A stretch of DNA of 64,000 nucleotides from assembly GCA_040386975.1 (NCBI GenBank), contig JAZKEO010000011.1, forward strand, positions 159,358 to 223,357, given 5' to 3'. Below, one piece after another: positions 34,148 to 42,004 of the stretch. A program made the position numbers and the translations under genes. The DNA is from M2408 sp040386975 (GTDB lineage: Bacteria > Bacteroidota > Bacteroidia > Flavobacteriales_D > Crocinitomicaceae). The notes beneath the pieces were generated by a model that saw only the letters and a list, made by a program, of their open reading frames with translations, made no database searches and was not told the DNA's origin. Numbering within the stretch: the stretch's first letter is position 1; each line of letters begins with the position of its first letter.

Positions 34148-35035
34148 TTAACCCTGATAATTACTTCCAACAATAATATATAAACTTTTTGGTTTAACCT
34201 CAATATTTAATTCTTTTCTTACATCAAAAGGTTCGCCATCGTAATGAGCAATTTGTTCGTTTAAGATGATGCGTGCTTTCTGAAAAGGGATAATTTCTGC
34301 ATATTTAGACTTATCGCTTGTACGTCTAAAAAACTTGTAAATGATATAAGGCGTTTTCCATTTAGCGAAAGGTTTTAAAATACACAATTCAAACGTTCCA
34401 TCGGAAACATTAGAATTCGGCGAAACACAAAATCCATTTCCAAATTCCGAAGCATTAGCCAAAGTACATAAAACCACAGGTAGTTCTCTCTTGAAGTTTG
34501 GCAACTCGATTTTGATTGTAATCGGTTTGTATTTAAAATATTCTTTCATAACGAGTTTGGTATATCCCCAAAAACCTCGTGTGTGGTAATGATCAAATTT
34601 TTTGGCAATTAAAGCATCAAAGCCATAACCTCCCGTTCCTAAAAAGGGTTTGTCATTTACCAAACCGGTATCCATTAAAAGCACTTTTGATTCATTGATT
34701 GCCTCAATCGCTTCTTTTAATTTCAATGGAATTTTTAAATGCCGTGCCAATCCGTTACCCGAACCAGCTGGAAGAATCGCTAATTTTGTTTTCGTACCGA
34801 TCAAAGCGGTGCCAACTTCGTGTACCGAACCATCGCCACCAACTGCGCAAACAATATCAAATCCTTCTTGACTCGATTCGTAAGCGATAGTTTTGGCATG
34901 CTTTCTGTACTCAGTATAAATAATATCGTAATCGAAAAGAGAATGATCCAAATGTTTTTCAATCAAAGCCGGAAGTTGGTCTTTTTTTCCAACTCCAGAA
35001 ATAGGATTAATGATGAATCTGATTCTTTTTTTCAT
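34148..35035 (-). CDS. Diacylglycerol kinase-family lipid kinase (YegS/DgkB-like)
   Basis: 295 residues. The kinase fold is marked by INPISGVGKK, VGGDGSVHEVGTALIG (nucleotide loop) and ILPAGSGNGLARHL. Such enzymes phosphorylate diacylglycerol, phosphatidylglycerol, sphingoid or related lipids at the inner membrane face. Its start lies 29 bases inside the end of the LtaS-like gene, which implies coupled translation. In Gram-positives DgkB recycles the diacylglycerol released by LtaS; the same logic fits here, but the substrate is an inference. Confidence 0.9.
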   Translation of the reverse strand: MKKRIRFIINPISGVGKKDQLPALIEKHLDHSLFDYDIIYTEYRKHAKTIAYESSQEGFDIVCAVGGDGSVHEVGTALIGTKTKLAILPAGSGNGLARHLKIPLKLKEAIEAINESKVLLMDTGLVNDKPFLGTGGYGFDALIAKKFDHYHTRGFWGYTKLVMKEYFKYKPITIKIELPNFKRELPVVLCTLANASEFGNGFCVSPNSNVSDGTFELCILKPFAKWKTPYIIYKFFRRTSDKSKYAEIIPFQKARIILNEQIAHYDGEPFDVRKELNIEVKPKSLYIIVGSNYQG

Positions 35036-36914
35036 TTATTTTTGTTTGATTCTGGATCAAATCACGGTTGTAACGCTGAATAATTGCTTTCAGACGTCTT
35101 TCAGAAATCTTAGCTTCTTTCTTATAATAAGCTAATGAGTCTGGCGTGTCTTTTTTCCGAATCTGAATATTGTACAAATTTCGTGCCTTTTCATTCGAAA
35201 ATGTAAGCATGTGCTTGTTTGTAAAATAGTGATATGTACCTTCGATGTAGGTAACAGCTTGTGGTTCAGCTGGATTGTAGTAAGATTTACCGAAGGAATA
35301 ATATTTTGTTTTCACATTCAACAAGTCCAAAATAGTAGGCATAATATCCAATTGTTGAAAGACTCTACTTTCTTTTTTAGCTTCCATCTTTCCACTTGGG
35401 TCAAAAAATAGAATCGGAATTTTATACATTTCCGTTCGTTGGTTATAAATTTCACTGTTCGTTGAAGAAGTATGATCAGCTACCAAAACAAAAATAGTGT
35501 TTTTGTACCAGGGCTGCTTTTTCGCTTCAGCAAAGAATTTAGCCAAACTGTAATCTCCATAATGAATCGATTCACAGATTTGTTGTGGTCCTTTTTTTAA
35601 TTTTCCTCGCATGTGCTTTGGAATAAAATAAGGATGATGTGATGAAAGTGTGAAAAGTGTCGCGAAGAATGGTTTTTTAAATTCTGAAAGTTTTTTCGCT
35701 GTCCACGGATTAAAATATTCATCTAAAATCCCCCAAGATTTATCAAAATGTGCATCGTTGTTGTATTCTTTTCTTCCGAAATAATGTTTAAATCCTGCTT
35801 GAGCGGCAAATCCATCAAAACGCATCGAACCGTTTGTTGCTCCGTGAAAAAATCCAGTTTCATAGCCTTCTTTGTTTAAAATCGATGCCAAAGAATGAAT
35901 TTCATTTATGCCATAAGGCGACGAAATATAAGGATTATCAACCAAAGAAGGAATCGAAGCAATGATACTTGGTACTGCTTCAATTGATTTTTTTCCGTTT
36001 GCGATTCCATTTTTGAAATACACACTTTTTTTAGCCAAAGAATCTAAAAATGGGGTAAATGAATTTTTTGAACCTGATGCTCCAACCCACTCATTGCCAA
36101 AACTCTCAAGTATAATGATGACAACATTTGTTTTGTTCGGTAAAATTCCTTGTGGTTTTGACTCTTGTTCGGGATTAAACAGACTCAATTCGGTTTTTAA
36201 GTCAAAATATTTTTTTTCTTCCAAGGCCTCCTTGTCGTAGGATTTAACCATTGTGAAAGGTGTGTTCAGAATTAAGGCTGTATTTTCAACACGTGTAAAA
36301 GTCGAAGCATCAAGCGGACTTATGGGTTTCAAGCGAAAACCACCACGAGCAACGACAATGAAAAAAGCAAGAGAAAACACAAAAACGATTAAATCTCTAA
36401 AAAATGAAAATGGCCTTTTTACCTTTTTGATTCTTTTGTTCAACCAAGAAGCAAATAATGTAAAAACCAATAAAAAAACTAAAAGTGACCAAAAATCTCT
36501 AAAAAACGAACCAATTTGTTGTGCGAAATCATCGCCTCCACCAACAACAGCAAGTAAATCAATAGTTGAACGTTTTTGCGTAAAACTAAAATAAACAACA
36601 TCAATTAAATTTAATGCAATAAATACGATGTTGAAAAAGTGAAATAGAAATTTCAAAACAAACTGATACCAAGATCTTTCTCGAAAAGAAAACGGAAGCA
36701 GGGAAAGTACTATAAAAGGAAAAGCTAAAAGTGAGATTGTGATACTATCAAACCAAAGAGAAGCGAAAAAATCCACAAAACCAATATGAGAAAAATTTGC
36801 CCAATTGAAAATTAAAAAAACGATGCGTGTAAGTTGCATACACAACAAAATAATTCCCAAACGTTTAATTAAAAGCGTTAATTGAGGCGAAAATAATGTG
36901 AGTTTCTGAATCAT
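35007..36914 (-). CDS. LtaS-like membrane phosphoglycerol transferase/sulfatase
   Basis: 635 residues from ATG 36914 (MIQKLTLF). A start 42 bases upstream is rejected because a TATATTTG promoter element lies between. About five membrane helices occupy residues 5-190, followed by an extracytoplasmic alkaline-phosphatase-fold domain (about 255-590): NVVIIILESFGNEWVGASG (metal-binding Glu), the nucleophile region NGKKSIEAVPSIIASIPSL, and VADHTSS (metal-binding Asp-His). In place of the usual Thr nucleophile of LtaS a Ser follows Lys. It would transfer phosphoglycerol or a similar headgroup from a lipid, releasing diacylglycerol. Gram-negative homologues modify glycans or lipids. The kinase gene overlaps its end. 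Confidence 0.9.
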   Translation of the reverse strand: MIQKLTLFSPQLTLLIKRLGIILLCMQLTRIVFLIFNWANFSHIGFVDFFASLWFDSITISLLAFPFIVLSLLPFSFRERSWYQFVLKFLFHFFNIVFIALNLIDVVYFSFTQKRSTIDLLAVVGGGDDFAQQIGSFFRDFWSLLVFLLVFTLFASWLNKRIKKVKRPFSFFRDLIVFVFSLAFFIVVARGGFRLKPISPLDASTFTRVENTALILNTPFTMVKSYDKEALEEKKYFDLKTELSLFNPEQESKPQGILPNKTNVVIIILESFGNEWVGASGSKNSFTPFLDSLAKKSVYFKNGIANGKKSIEAVPSIIASIPSLVDNPYISSPYGINEIHSLASILNKEGYETGFFHGATNGSMRFDGFAAQAGFKHYFGRKEYNNDAHFDKSWGILDEYFNPWTAKKLSEFKKPFFATLFTLSSHHPYFIPKHMRGKLKKGPQQICESIHYGDYSLAKFFAEAKKQPWYKNTIFVLVADHTSSTNSEIYNQRTEMYKIPILFFDPSGKMEAKKESRVFQQLDIMPTILDLLNVKTKYYSFGKSYYNPAEPQAVTYIEGTYHYFTNKHMLTFSNEKARNLYNIQIRKKDTPDSLAYYKKEAKISERRLKAIIQRYNRDLIQNQTKINEKKNQIHH

Positions 36915-36923
36915 TTTGAAATG

Positions 36924-36931
36924 CAAATATA
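36924..36931 (-). promoter_or_regulatory. -7 element of the LtaS-like/lipid kinase operon
   Basis: TATATTTG on the minus strand, nine bases before ATG 36914. It decides the start, since the longer ORF would begin upstream of it. No -33 TTG at standard spacing. Confidence 0.6.
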
Positions 36932-36990
36932 CATACTTTCGTGATTTTGGACTCACTTGTTCTATTTATTTAATCAATAAGGAATGTGTT

Positions 36991-37659
36991 TTAATTTAAC
37001 TTTCTGAAATTTAAAACAATTCTGGAATAAGCGAAATTTTGAAAATAAGAATAGGAATTATTCATTAAAAGAAATGGAATTAGATTAAATTTAATATCTG
37101 GTTTTATACCAACTTCAACGTTATTAAAAAATAAATTATACCCTAAACCAAAATTTAAACCAATTGATGGAGAAGGCCCTCCATAATTTGTATTTAAACT
37201 AATAAAATCTTTACCTGTACCGTATGTATATCTGAACTCACCTTTAACTTTACTATAAATTAAAAAATCAAGTAATAGCCCAGTTTCTATAAAAAAATGC
37301 TTCGATTTTCCGAAATGAAATCTCCAATTAAATGAATTAGATATATTAAAATTAAATACTGTAACATTCCTATATTCTTTAGTTCCATGTCCCTTAAAAG
37401 CATAAATATTATCATAATAAGAATTTGTAAAACAAAATTCCACACCATAAACAAAGTAAACTTGTTTTTGTTCTCTAAAAATATGCTTCAAACCAAAATC
37501 AAAACCGAGTTTTCCATTACCTGCTCTTTCTCCGATATCACTAAATAAAGTATAATTTGGCGCAACAAATGCTTCGTTAAAAAAGACCAATAATGTGTCA
37601 TACTTTTTCTGAGAAAAAACAAATCCATTTATAAATACGAATAAAATTAAGAGCTTCAT
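36991..37659 (-). CDS. Outer-membrane-like protein, paralogue 2 of a tandem pair
   Basis: 222 residues with signal peptide MKLLILFVFINGFVFSQ. Beta-barrel character: GKLGFDFGLKHIFREQKQVYFVYGVEF, SIGLNFGLGYNLFFNNVEVG, ending YSRIVLNFRKLN. It is plainly homologous to the gene just upstream (37678-38397) along its full length. No known family is recognised. The two probably arose by tandem duplication and share one promoter at 38429-38436; 18 bases separate them. Confidence 0.75.
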   Translation of the reverse strand: MKLLILFVFINGFVFSQKKYDTLLVFFNEAFVAPNYTLFSDIGERAGNGKLGFDFGLKHIFREQKQVYFVYGVEFCFTNSYYDNIYAFKGHGTKEYRNVTVFNFNISNSFNWRFHFGKSKHFFIETGLLLDFLIYSKVKGEFRYTYGTGKDFISLNTNYGGPSPSIGLNFGLGYNLFFNNVEVGIKPDIKFNLIPFLLMNNSYSYFQNFAYSRIVLNFRKLN

Positions 37660-37677
37660 TTTCTTTTAAGTAGGATT

Positions 37678-38397
37678 TTAATTTAACTTTCTAAAATTTA
37701 AAACGATTCTGGAATAAGCTGAATTTTGAAAATAATATGGGTTGTCAACAAAGGGTAAGATATGAAATTTAATGTCTGGTTTTATCCCAATTTCAAGATT
37801 GTTAAACACTAAATTATATCCAAAACCAAAATTAAAACCAACAGTTGGAGCACGAGTTCCGTATATTCTACTAAACAATTGATATCGATAAGGATCTTGT
37901 AAATCATGAAACATAATAGGATTTTTATATTGACCTTCTACACGCATGCGCATATTAAAATCAAGTAGTAGCCCAGTTTCAATAAAAAACTTTTTAGACT
38001 TACGAAAATGGAATCTCCAATTAAATGAATTTGAGATATTAAAATTAGAAACTGAAATGTTTTTGTATTCTTGAAAAGAAGGAAAACAGCCCCAATTATC
38101 TATCGAAATACTATCAAAGTGCGATTTGATAAAACAGAATTCCAAGCCATAGACAAAATTTACTTGTTTTTGTTCTCTAAAAATATGCCTCAAGCCAATA
38201 TCAAAACCAAGTTTGCCTTTTCCATTTCTTATTTCATGACTTGAACTAGTTCCTAAACTCTCTCTCTTATCGTAATCATGAAACAAAGTAAAATTTGGAG
38301 CAATAAAAACCTCATTAAAAAGTGGAAAAGTGTTAAACTTTTTCTGAGAAAAAACACATGTGTTGAAGAATATGCACAGAATGAGTAGCTTTTTCAT
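37678..38397 (-). CDS. Outer-membrane-like protein, paralogue 1 of a tandem pair
   Basis: 239 residues with signal peptide MKKLLILCIFFNTCVFSQ. It shares with its neighbour GKGKLGFDIGLRHIFREQKQ, ISNSFNWRFHF, FFIETGLLLDF, a GYNLxFNN motif and the identical C-terminus YSRIVLNFRKLN, with a C-terminal barrel-like signature. It has an extra loop (about residues 45-60) and longer variable stretches, where surface loops would be. Function unknown; predicted outer-membrane barrel. Confidence 0.75.
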   Translation of the reverse strand: MKKLLILCIFFNTCVFSQKKFNTFPLFNEVFIAPNFTLFHDYDKRESLGTSSSHEIRNGKGKLGFDIGLRHIFREQKQVNFVYGLEFCFIKSHFDSISIDNWGCFPSFQEYKNISVSNFNISNSFNWRFHFRKSKKFFIETGLLLDFNMRMRVEGQYKNPIMFHDLQDPYRYQLFSRIYGTRAPTVGFNFGFGYNLVFNNLEIGIKPDIKFHILPFVDNPYYFQNSAYSRIVLNFRKLN

Positions 38398-38428
38398 GTT
38401 TTCAAAAATGATTGATTTTAATTTTAAC

Positions 38429-38436
38429 CAAATATA
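38429..38436 (-). promoter_or_regulatory. -7 element of the paralogue pair
   Basis: TATATTTG on the minus strand, 31 bases before ATG 38397. No correctly spaced -33. Confidence 0.55.
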
Positions 38437-38530
38437 CGGATTAATCCAATACTAAAGTTTATTTAATTTTCGATTAAATACTGATTATTCCAAATTTTAA
38501 CTTTTGTTTTGAACGAAATCGAAAGATAAT

Positions 38531-38562
38531 TTTGTGTACTCCAAGTAAATTCATTAAATTTG
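38531..38562 (+). promoter_or_regulatory. Promoter of tatA-gatA
   Basis: TTTG (38531-38534), 20 bases, TAAATTTG (38555-38562), 46 bases before the tatA ATG. One of the best consensus matches in the window. Confidence 0.8.
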
Positions 38563-38608
38563 CGACGTGTTTAACACATTGTTAATAATCATATAAAAAA
38601 TTATAGAG

Positions 38609-38794
38609 ATGGGTAAGTTCGGAATGATGGAAATAATCTTAATTCTTGCGGTAGTTCTTTTACTTTTTGGAGGTAAAAAAATTCCTGAATTAATGAAAGG
38701 TTTAGGAAAAGGAATTAAAGAATTCAAAGATGCTTCTAAAGGAGAAGACAATGCTGGAGTTTCTGCAAATACAACTACTGAAGAAAAAAAATAA
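38609..38794 (+). CDS. tatA: Sec-independent translocase subunit TatA/TatE
   Basis: 61 residues: a short N-terminus, one membrane helix (MMEIILILAVVLLLFGGKKIP), the FGGKKIPEL hinge, then an amphipathic helix (MKGLGKGIKEFKDA) and a charged tail. This is the pore-forming subunit of the twin-arginine pathway that exports folded proteins. No tatC is in the window. Its stop is 12 bases before gatA, so the two are co-transcribed from the consensus promoter upstream. Confidence 0.95.
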   Translation: MGKFGMMEIILILAVVLLLFGGKKIPELMKGLGKGIKEFKDASKGEDNAGVSANTTTEEKK

Positions 38795-38806
38795 GATTTC
38801 CATTTT

Positions 38807-40234
38807 ATGTATTCTACTTTTGCTGAAGTTAAAAATGCACTTTCTTCAGGTGTAACTGTCTTGAATGTAGTTGAGACTTATTTATCTGAAATTGAGAAAA
38901 ACAATCATCTAAATGCTTTTTTGGAAGTTTTTACTGATTCTGCAAAACAACAAGCACAAGAAGTAGATCAAAAAATAAAAAATGGCAATGCTGGTCGATT
39001 AGCAGGAATGGTAATCGCCATCAAAGACAATATTTGTTACAAAAATCATAAAGTTTCAGCCTCTTCAAAAATTTTGGAGGGCTTTGAATCTTTATACACA
39101 GCAACGGCACTTCAACGTTTAATCGATGAAGATGCAATTGTTATTGGTAGAACAAATTGCGATGAATTTGCGATGGGAAGTTCGAATGAAAATTCAGCTT
39201 TCGGCCACGTAAAAAATCCTCGAAACATAAAAACCGTTTCTGGCGGTTCATCCGGTGGTTCAGCAGCAGCTGTTGCAGCGAAATTGTGTACCGTTGCTTT
39301 AGGTAGCGACACAGGTGGTTCGGTTCGTCAACCAGCTTCTTTTACGGGAACTTTTGGAAGTAAACCAACTTACGGTCGCGTTAGTCGCTACGGCTTAATT
39401 GCTTATGCTTCTTCTTTCGATCAAATTGGTGTTTTTTCAAATTCTTTAGAAGAAAATGCTTTGGTTTTGGAAATCATGGCTGGAAAAGATGAATTAGATA
39501 GTACAAGTTCTTCTATTCCTGTAAATTCCTACGAAGTAAGTTCTTTTCAAGGAAAAAAGAAAATTGCTTACATCAAAGAAGCTATTGAAAACGAAGGAAT
39601 CGATCCAATTTTAAAAGAAAAATTAACAGATTTAATTGAAAATCTAAAAAATGAAGGACACACAGTTGAAGCCGTGTCATTTCCTTATTTAGAATTCATG
39701 GTTCCAACGTATTACGTATTAACAACTGCTGAAGCTTCTTCAAATCTTTCTCGTTTTGATGGTGTTCACTACGGTCATCGTGCAAAAGATGCAGTCGGTG
39801 TTGAGGAAACTTACAAAGCTTCACGTTCAGAAGGTTTTGGCTTGGAAGTAAAACGTAGAATCATGGCTGGAACTTTTGTTTTGTCGCACGGATATTACGA
39901 TGCATATTACACAAAAGCACAACAAGTTAGAAGATTATTACAAAATAAAACAAAAGAAATTTTTTCAAATTTTGATTTAATTGTGATGCCAACAACTCCA
40001 ACGGCAGCTTTTGAAATCAATTCAGTGAAAGATCCAATTCAAATGTATTTGCAAGATATCTTTACGGTTCATGCAAATTTGACTGGAAACCCAGCAATAT
40101 CTATTCCTTTTGGAGTAAATGAAGAAAAAATGCCGTTTGGTTTACAAATCATGGCTAAACCTTTTGCTGAAAAAGAAATGTTTGATTTCACAGCTTACAT
40201 TCATGCTCTTTCGGAGTCAATGATTTCATCTTAA
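38807..40234 (+). CDS. gatA: Asp-tRNA(Asn)/Glu-tRNA(Gln) amidotransferase subunit A
   Basis: 475 residues. The amidase-signature Ser-cisSer-Lys triad is visible: Lys in VIAIKDNI (near 71), SGGSSGGSAAAVAA (about 145-158) and GSDTGGSVRQPAS (about 168-180). GatA releases ammonia from glutamine for GatB, which converts mischarged Glu-tRNA(Gln) or Asp-tRNA(Asn). gatB and gatC are not nearby. MltD follows after 27 bases. Confidence 0.96.
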   Translation: MYSTFAEVKNALSSGVTVLNVVETYLSEIEKNNHLNAFLEVFTDSAKQQAQEVDQKIKNGNAGRLAGMVIAIKDNICYKNHKVSASSKILEGFESLYTATALQRLIDEDAIVIGRTNCDEFAMGSSNENSAFGHVKNPRNIKTVSGGSSGGSAAAVAAKLCTVALGSDTGGSVRQPASFTGTFGSKPTYGRVSRYGLIAYASSFDQIGVFSNSLEENALVLEIMAGKDELDSTSSSIPVNSYEVSSFQGKKKIAYIKEAIENEGIDPILKEKLTDLIENLKNEGHTVEAVSFPYLEFMVPTYYVLTTAEASSNLSRFDGVHYGHRAKDAVGVEETYKASRSEGFGLEVKRRIMAGTFVLSHGYYDAYYTKAQQVRRLLQNKTKEIFSNFDLIVMPTTPTAAFEINSVKDPIQMYLQDIFTVHANLTGNPAISIPFGVNEEKMPFGLQIMAKPFAEKEMFDFTAYIHALSESMISS

Positions 40235-40261
40235 TTTGATTTTTATCACTAAAAACTTTCT

Positions 40262-42004
40262 ATGCAAAAAATTATAACATTCATTTTTTTATTTCTTGCT
40301 ATAACAAGTTTTTACGCACAAAAGAAAAAAACGCCTCCACCTGTAGTAAAAGACAGTTTAACAAGTGATGCTTTTCTTAAAACAATAGAACAATCTTTAG
40401 ATTTATTTTACGCTGAATATGCGAATCAATCGAATTATGATTCCATAATAAATGCTTTAGAATACGAAGCAAATCAAATTCCAGATGTTACAGACGAAGT
40501 AATTTGTCAACGTTTGGAAAAAATGAACGAATTATCACCTTTTCACTTAGATTGTAATCCAACAACAATTGCTGGAATTCGTTTTTTTGCTAAAAATCGT
40601 AGGAGTTTTATTCGCATTGCGCTTGGCCGTTCGAAATTGTATTTTGATATGTACGAAGATGCTTTGGCGAAATACGATATTCCAATTGATTTGCGTTTTT
40701 TATCGGTAATTGAAAGTGGTTTACGTCCACAAGTGAAATCGCCTGCAGGAGCTTTAGGTTTGTGGCAATTCATGTATGGAACAGGAAAAATGTATGGAAT
40801 GAAAGAAAATTCTTTCTTTGACGAACGCATGGATCCAGTAAAATCGACAGAATCAGCGTGTAAATATTTAAAAAAATTACATAGTATTTACGGAGATTGG
40901 AATTTAGCACTAGCCGCTTACAATGCAGGTCCAGGAAATGTGAATAAAGCCATTCGTCGTTCTGGAAACAAACGAACTTATTGGGAAGTTAGACCTTTTT
41001 TACCTCGTGAAACGCAAGGATACGTTCCGAATTTTATTGCCGCAGCCTATTTGATGACGTATCATGCAGAACATAATTTAGTTCCGATGGAAGCCAAAAT
41101 TCATTATACTCAACTGGATACGATGTGTTTAACACGTGGTATGCACATGGAAACGATTGCTAAATTAGTTGATTGGAATATCGAAGAAATTCAAATGTTG
41201 AATCCAGTTTACAAAAGAACCTATATTCCATTGACTGCTCCAAATCAATGTATCAGTGGGCCTTTGATGAAAATTGGGAAATTGGTTTCTTTGGAAGATT
41301 CGCTTTACAAAATGGAAAAACGAACTTATGGAACACAATCTCAACCTGTTATTCCAAAAGTAATTGTACCAGAAGTCGTTGAAACAGACACAAATTCAGT
41401 TGCTGTAAATCCAGCAGATTATATTTTCCATAAAGTTCGCAAAGGAGAAACTTTGACTCGTATTTCGCAAAAATATAAGGTAACAAATAGCCAAGTGATG
41501 GAATGGAACAATTTGCGTTCTACAAAAGTTCCTGTTGGTCGCGTTCTTAAAATTGCCAAAAAAGTGGAAGAAGCAACAATTCTTCCTGTTTTGACTGATT
41601 CTGTTATGGGTTTAATTTACTACGACTCTCTGATTACAGTTTACCACAATGTTGCTAGAAATGAAAACATTGAAGCAATCGCAAAAACGTATAAAGTAAG
41701 TGTTGAAAACATCAAAAAATGGAATAAATTAAATGACAATCTTTTAAACATTGACCAACGTTTATTGATTCTTACGACAATAAAAATCTCTAAACCAGGA
41801 ATGGTTTTAAATGAACAAATTGTTGTTGAACCAGAAAAAGTGGAAAAAGTTGTACCTCAAAAAAAATATTACAACATCAAATCCGGAGATTTGTTTAATC
41901 GTATAGCACAAAAACACGGTTTGACAACGCAACAATTACAAAAACTAAATCCTGGAGTAAATCCTGATAAAATTAGAGTTGGACAACAAGTAAGGGTGAA
42001 ATAA
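40262..42004 (+). CDS. mltD: Membrane-bound lytic murein transglycosylase D-like, three LysM domains
   Basis: 580 residues with signal peptide MQKIITFIFLFLAITSFYAQ. The transglycosylase domain (about 120-290) has catalytic Glu in SVIESGLRPQ, then SPAGALGLWQFMYGTGKMYG and AAYNAGPGNVNKAI. Three LysM peptidoglycan-binding domains follow (about 376-420, 450-500 and 535-580; for example FHKVRKGETLTRISQKYKV and YYNIKSGDLFNRIAQKHGL). It cleaves glycan strands with 1,6-anhydro-MurNAc formation. No lipobox, unlike E. coli MltD. Its stop abuts the stop of the convergent CHU_C gene with no base between. Confidence 0.94.
   Translation: MQKIITFIFLFLAITSFYAQKKKTPPPVVKDSLTSDAFLKTIEQSLDLFYAEYANQSNYDSIINALEYEANQIPDVTDEVICQRLEKMNELSPFHLDCNPTTIAGIRFFAKNRRSFIRIALGRSKLYFDMYEDALAKYDIPIDLRFLSVIESGLRPQVKSPAGALGLWQFMYGTGKMYGMKENSFFDERMDPVKSTESACKYLKKLHSIYGDWNLALAAYNAGPGNVNKAIRRSGNKRTYWEVRPFLPRETQGYVPNFIAAAYLMTYHAEHNLVPMEAKIHYTQLDTMCLTRGMHMETIAKLVDWNIEEIQMLNPVYKRTYIPLTAPNQCISGPLMKIGKLVSLEDSLYKMEKRTYGTQSQPVIPKVIVPEVVETDTNSVAVNPADYIFHKVRKGETLTRISQKYKVTNSQVMEWNNLRSTKVPVGRVLKIAKKVEEATILPVLTDSVMGLIYYDSLITVYHNVARNENIEAIAKTYKVSVENIKKWNKLNDNLLNIDQRLLILTTIKISKPGMVLNEQIVVEPEKVEKVVPQKKYYNIKSGDLFNRIAQKHGLTTQQLQKLNPGVNPDKIRVGQQVRVK

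Noticed and set aside
36253..36594. 113-codon ORF on the plus strand
   Set aside because: Antisense to the membrane part of the LtaS-like gene; a lysine-rich shadow of hydrophobic codons.
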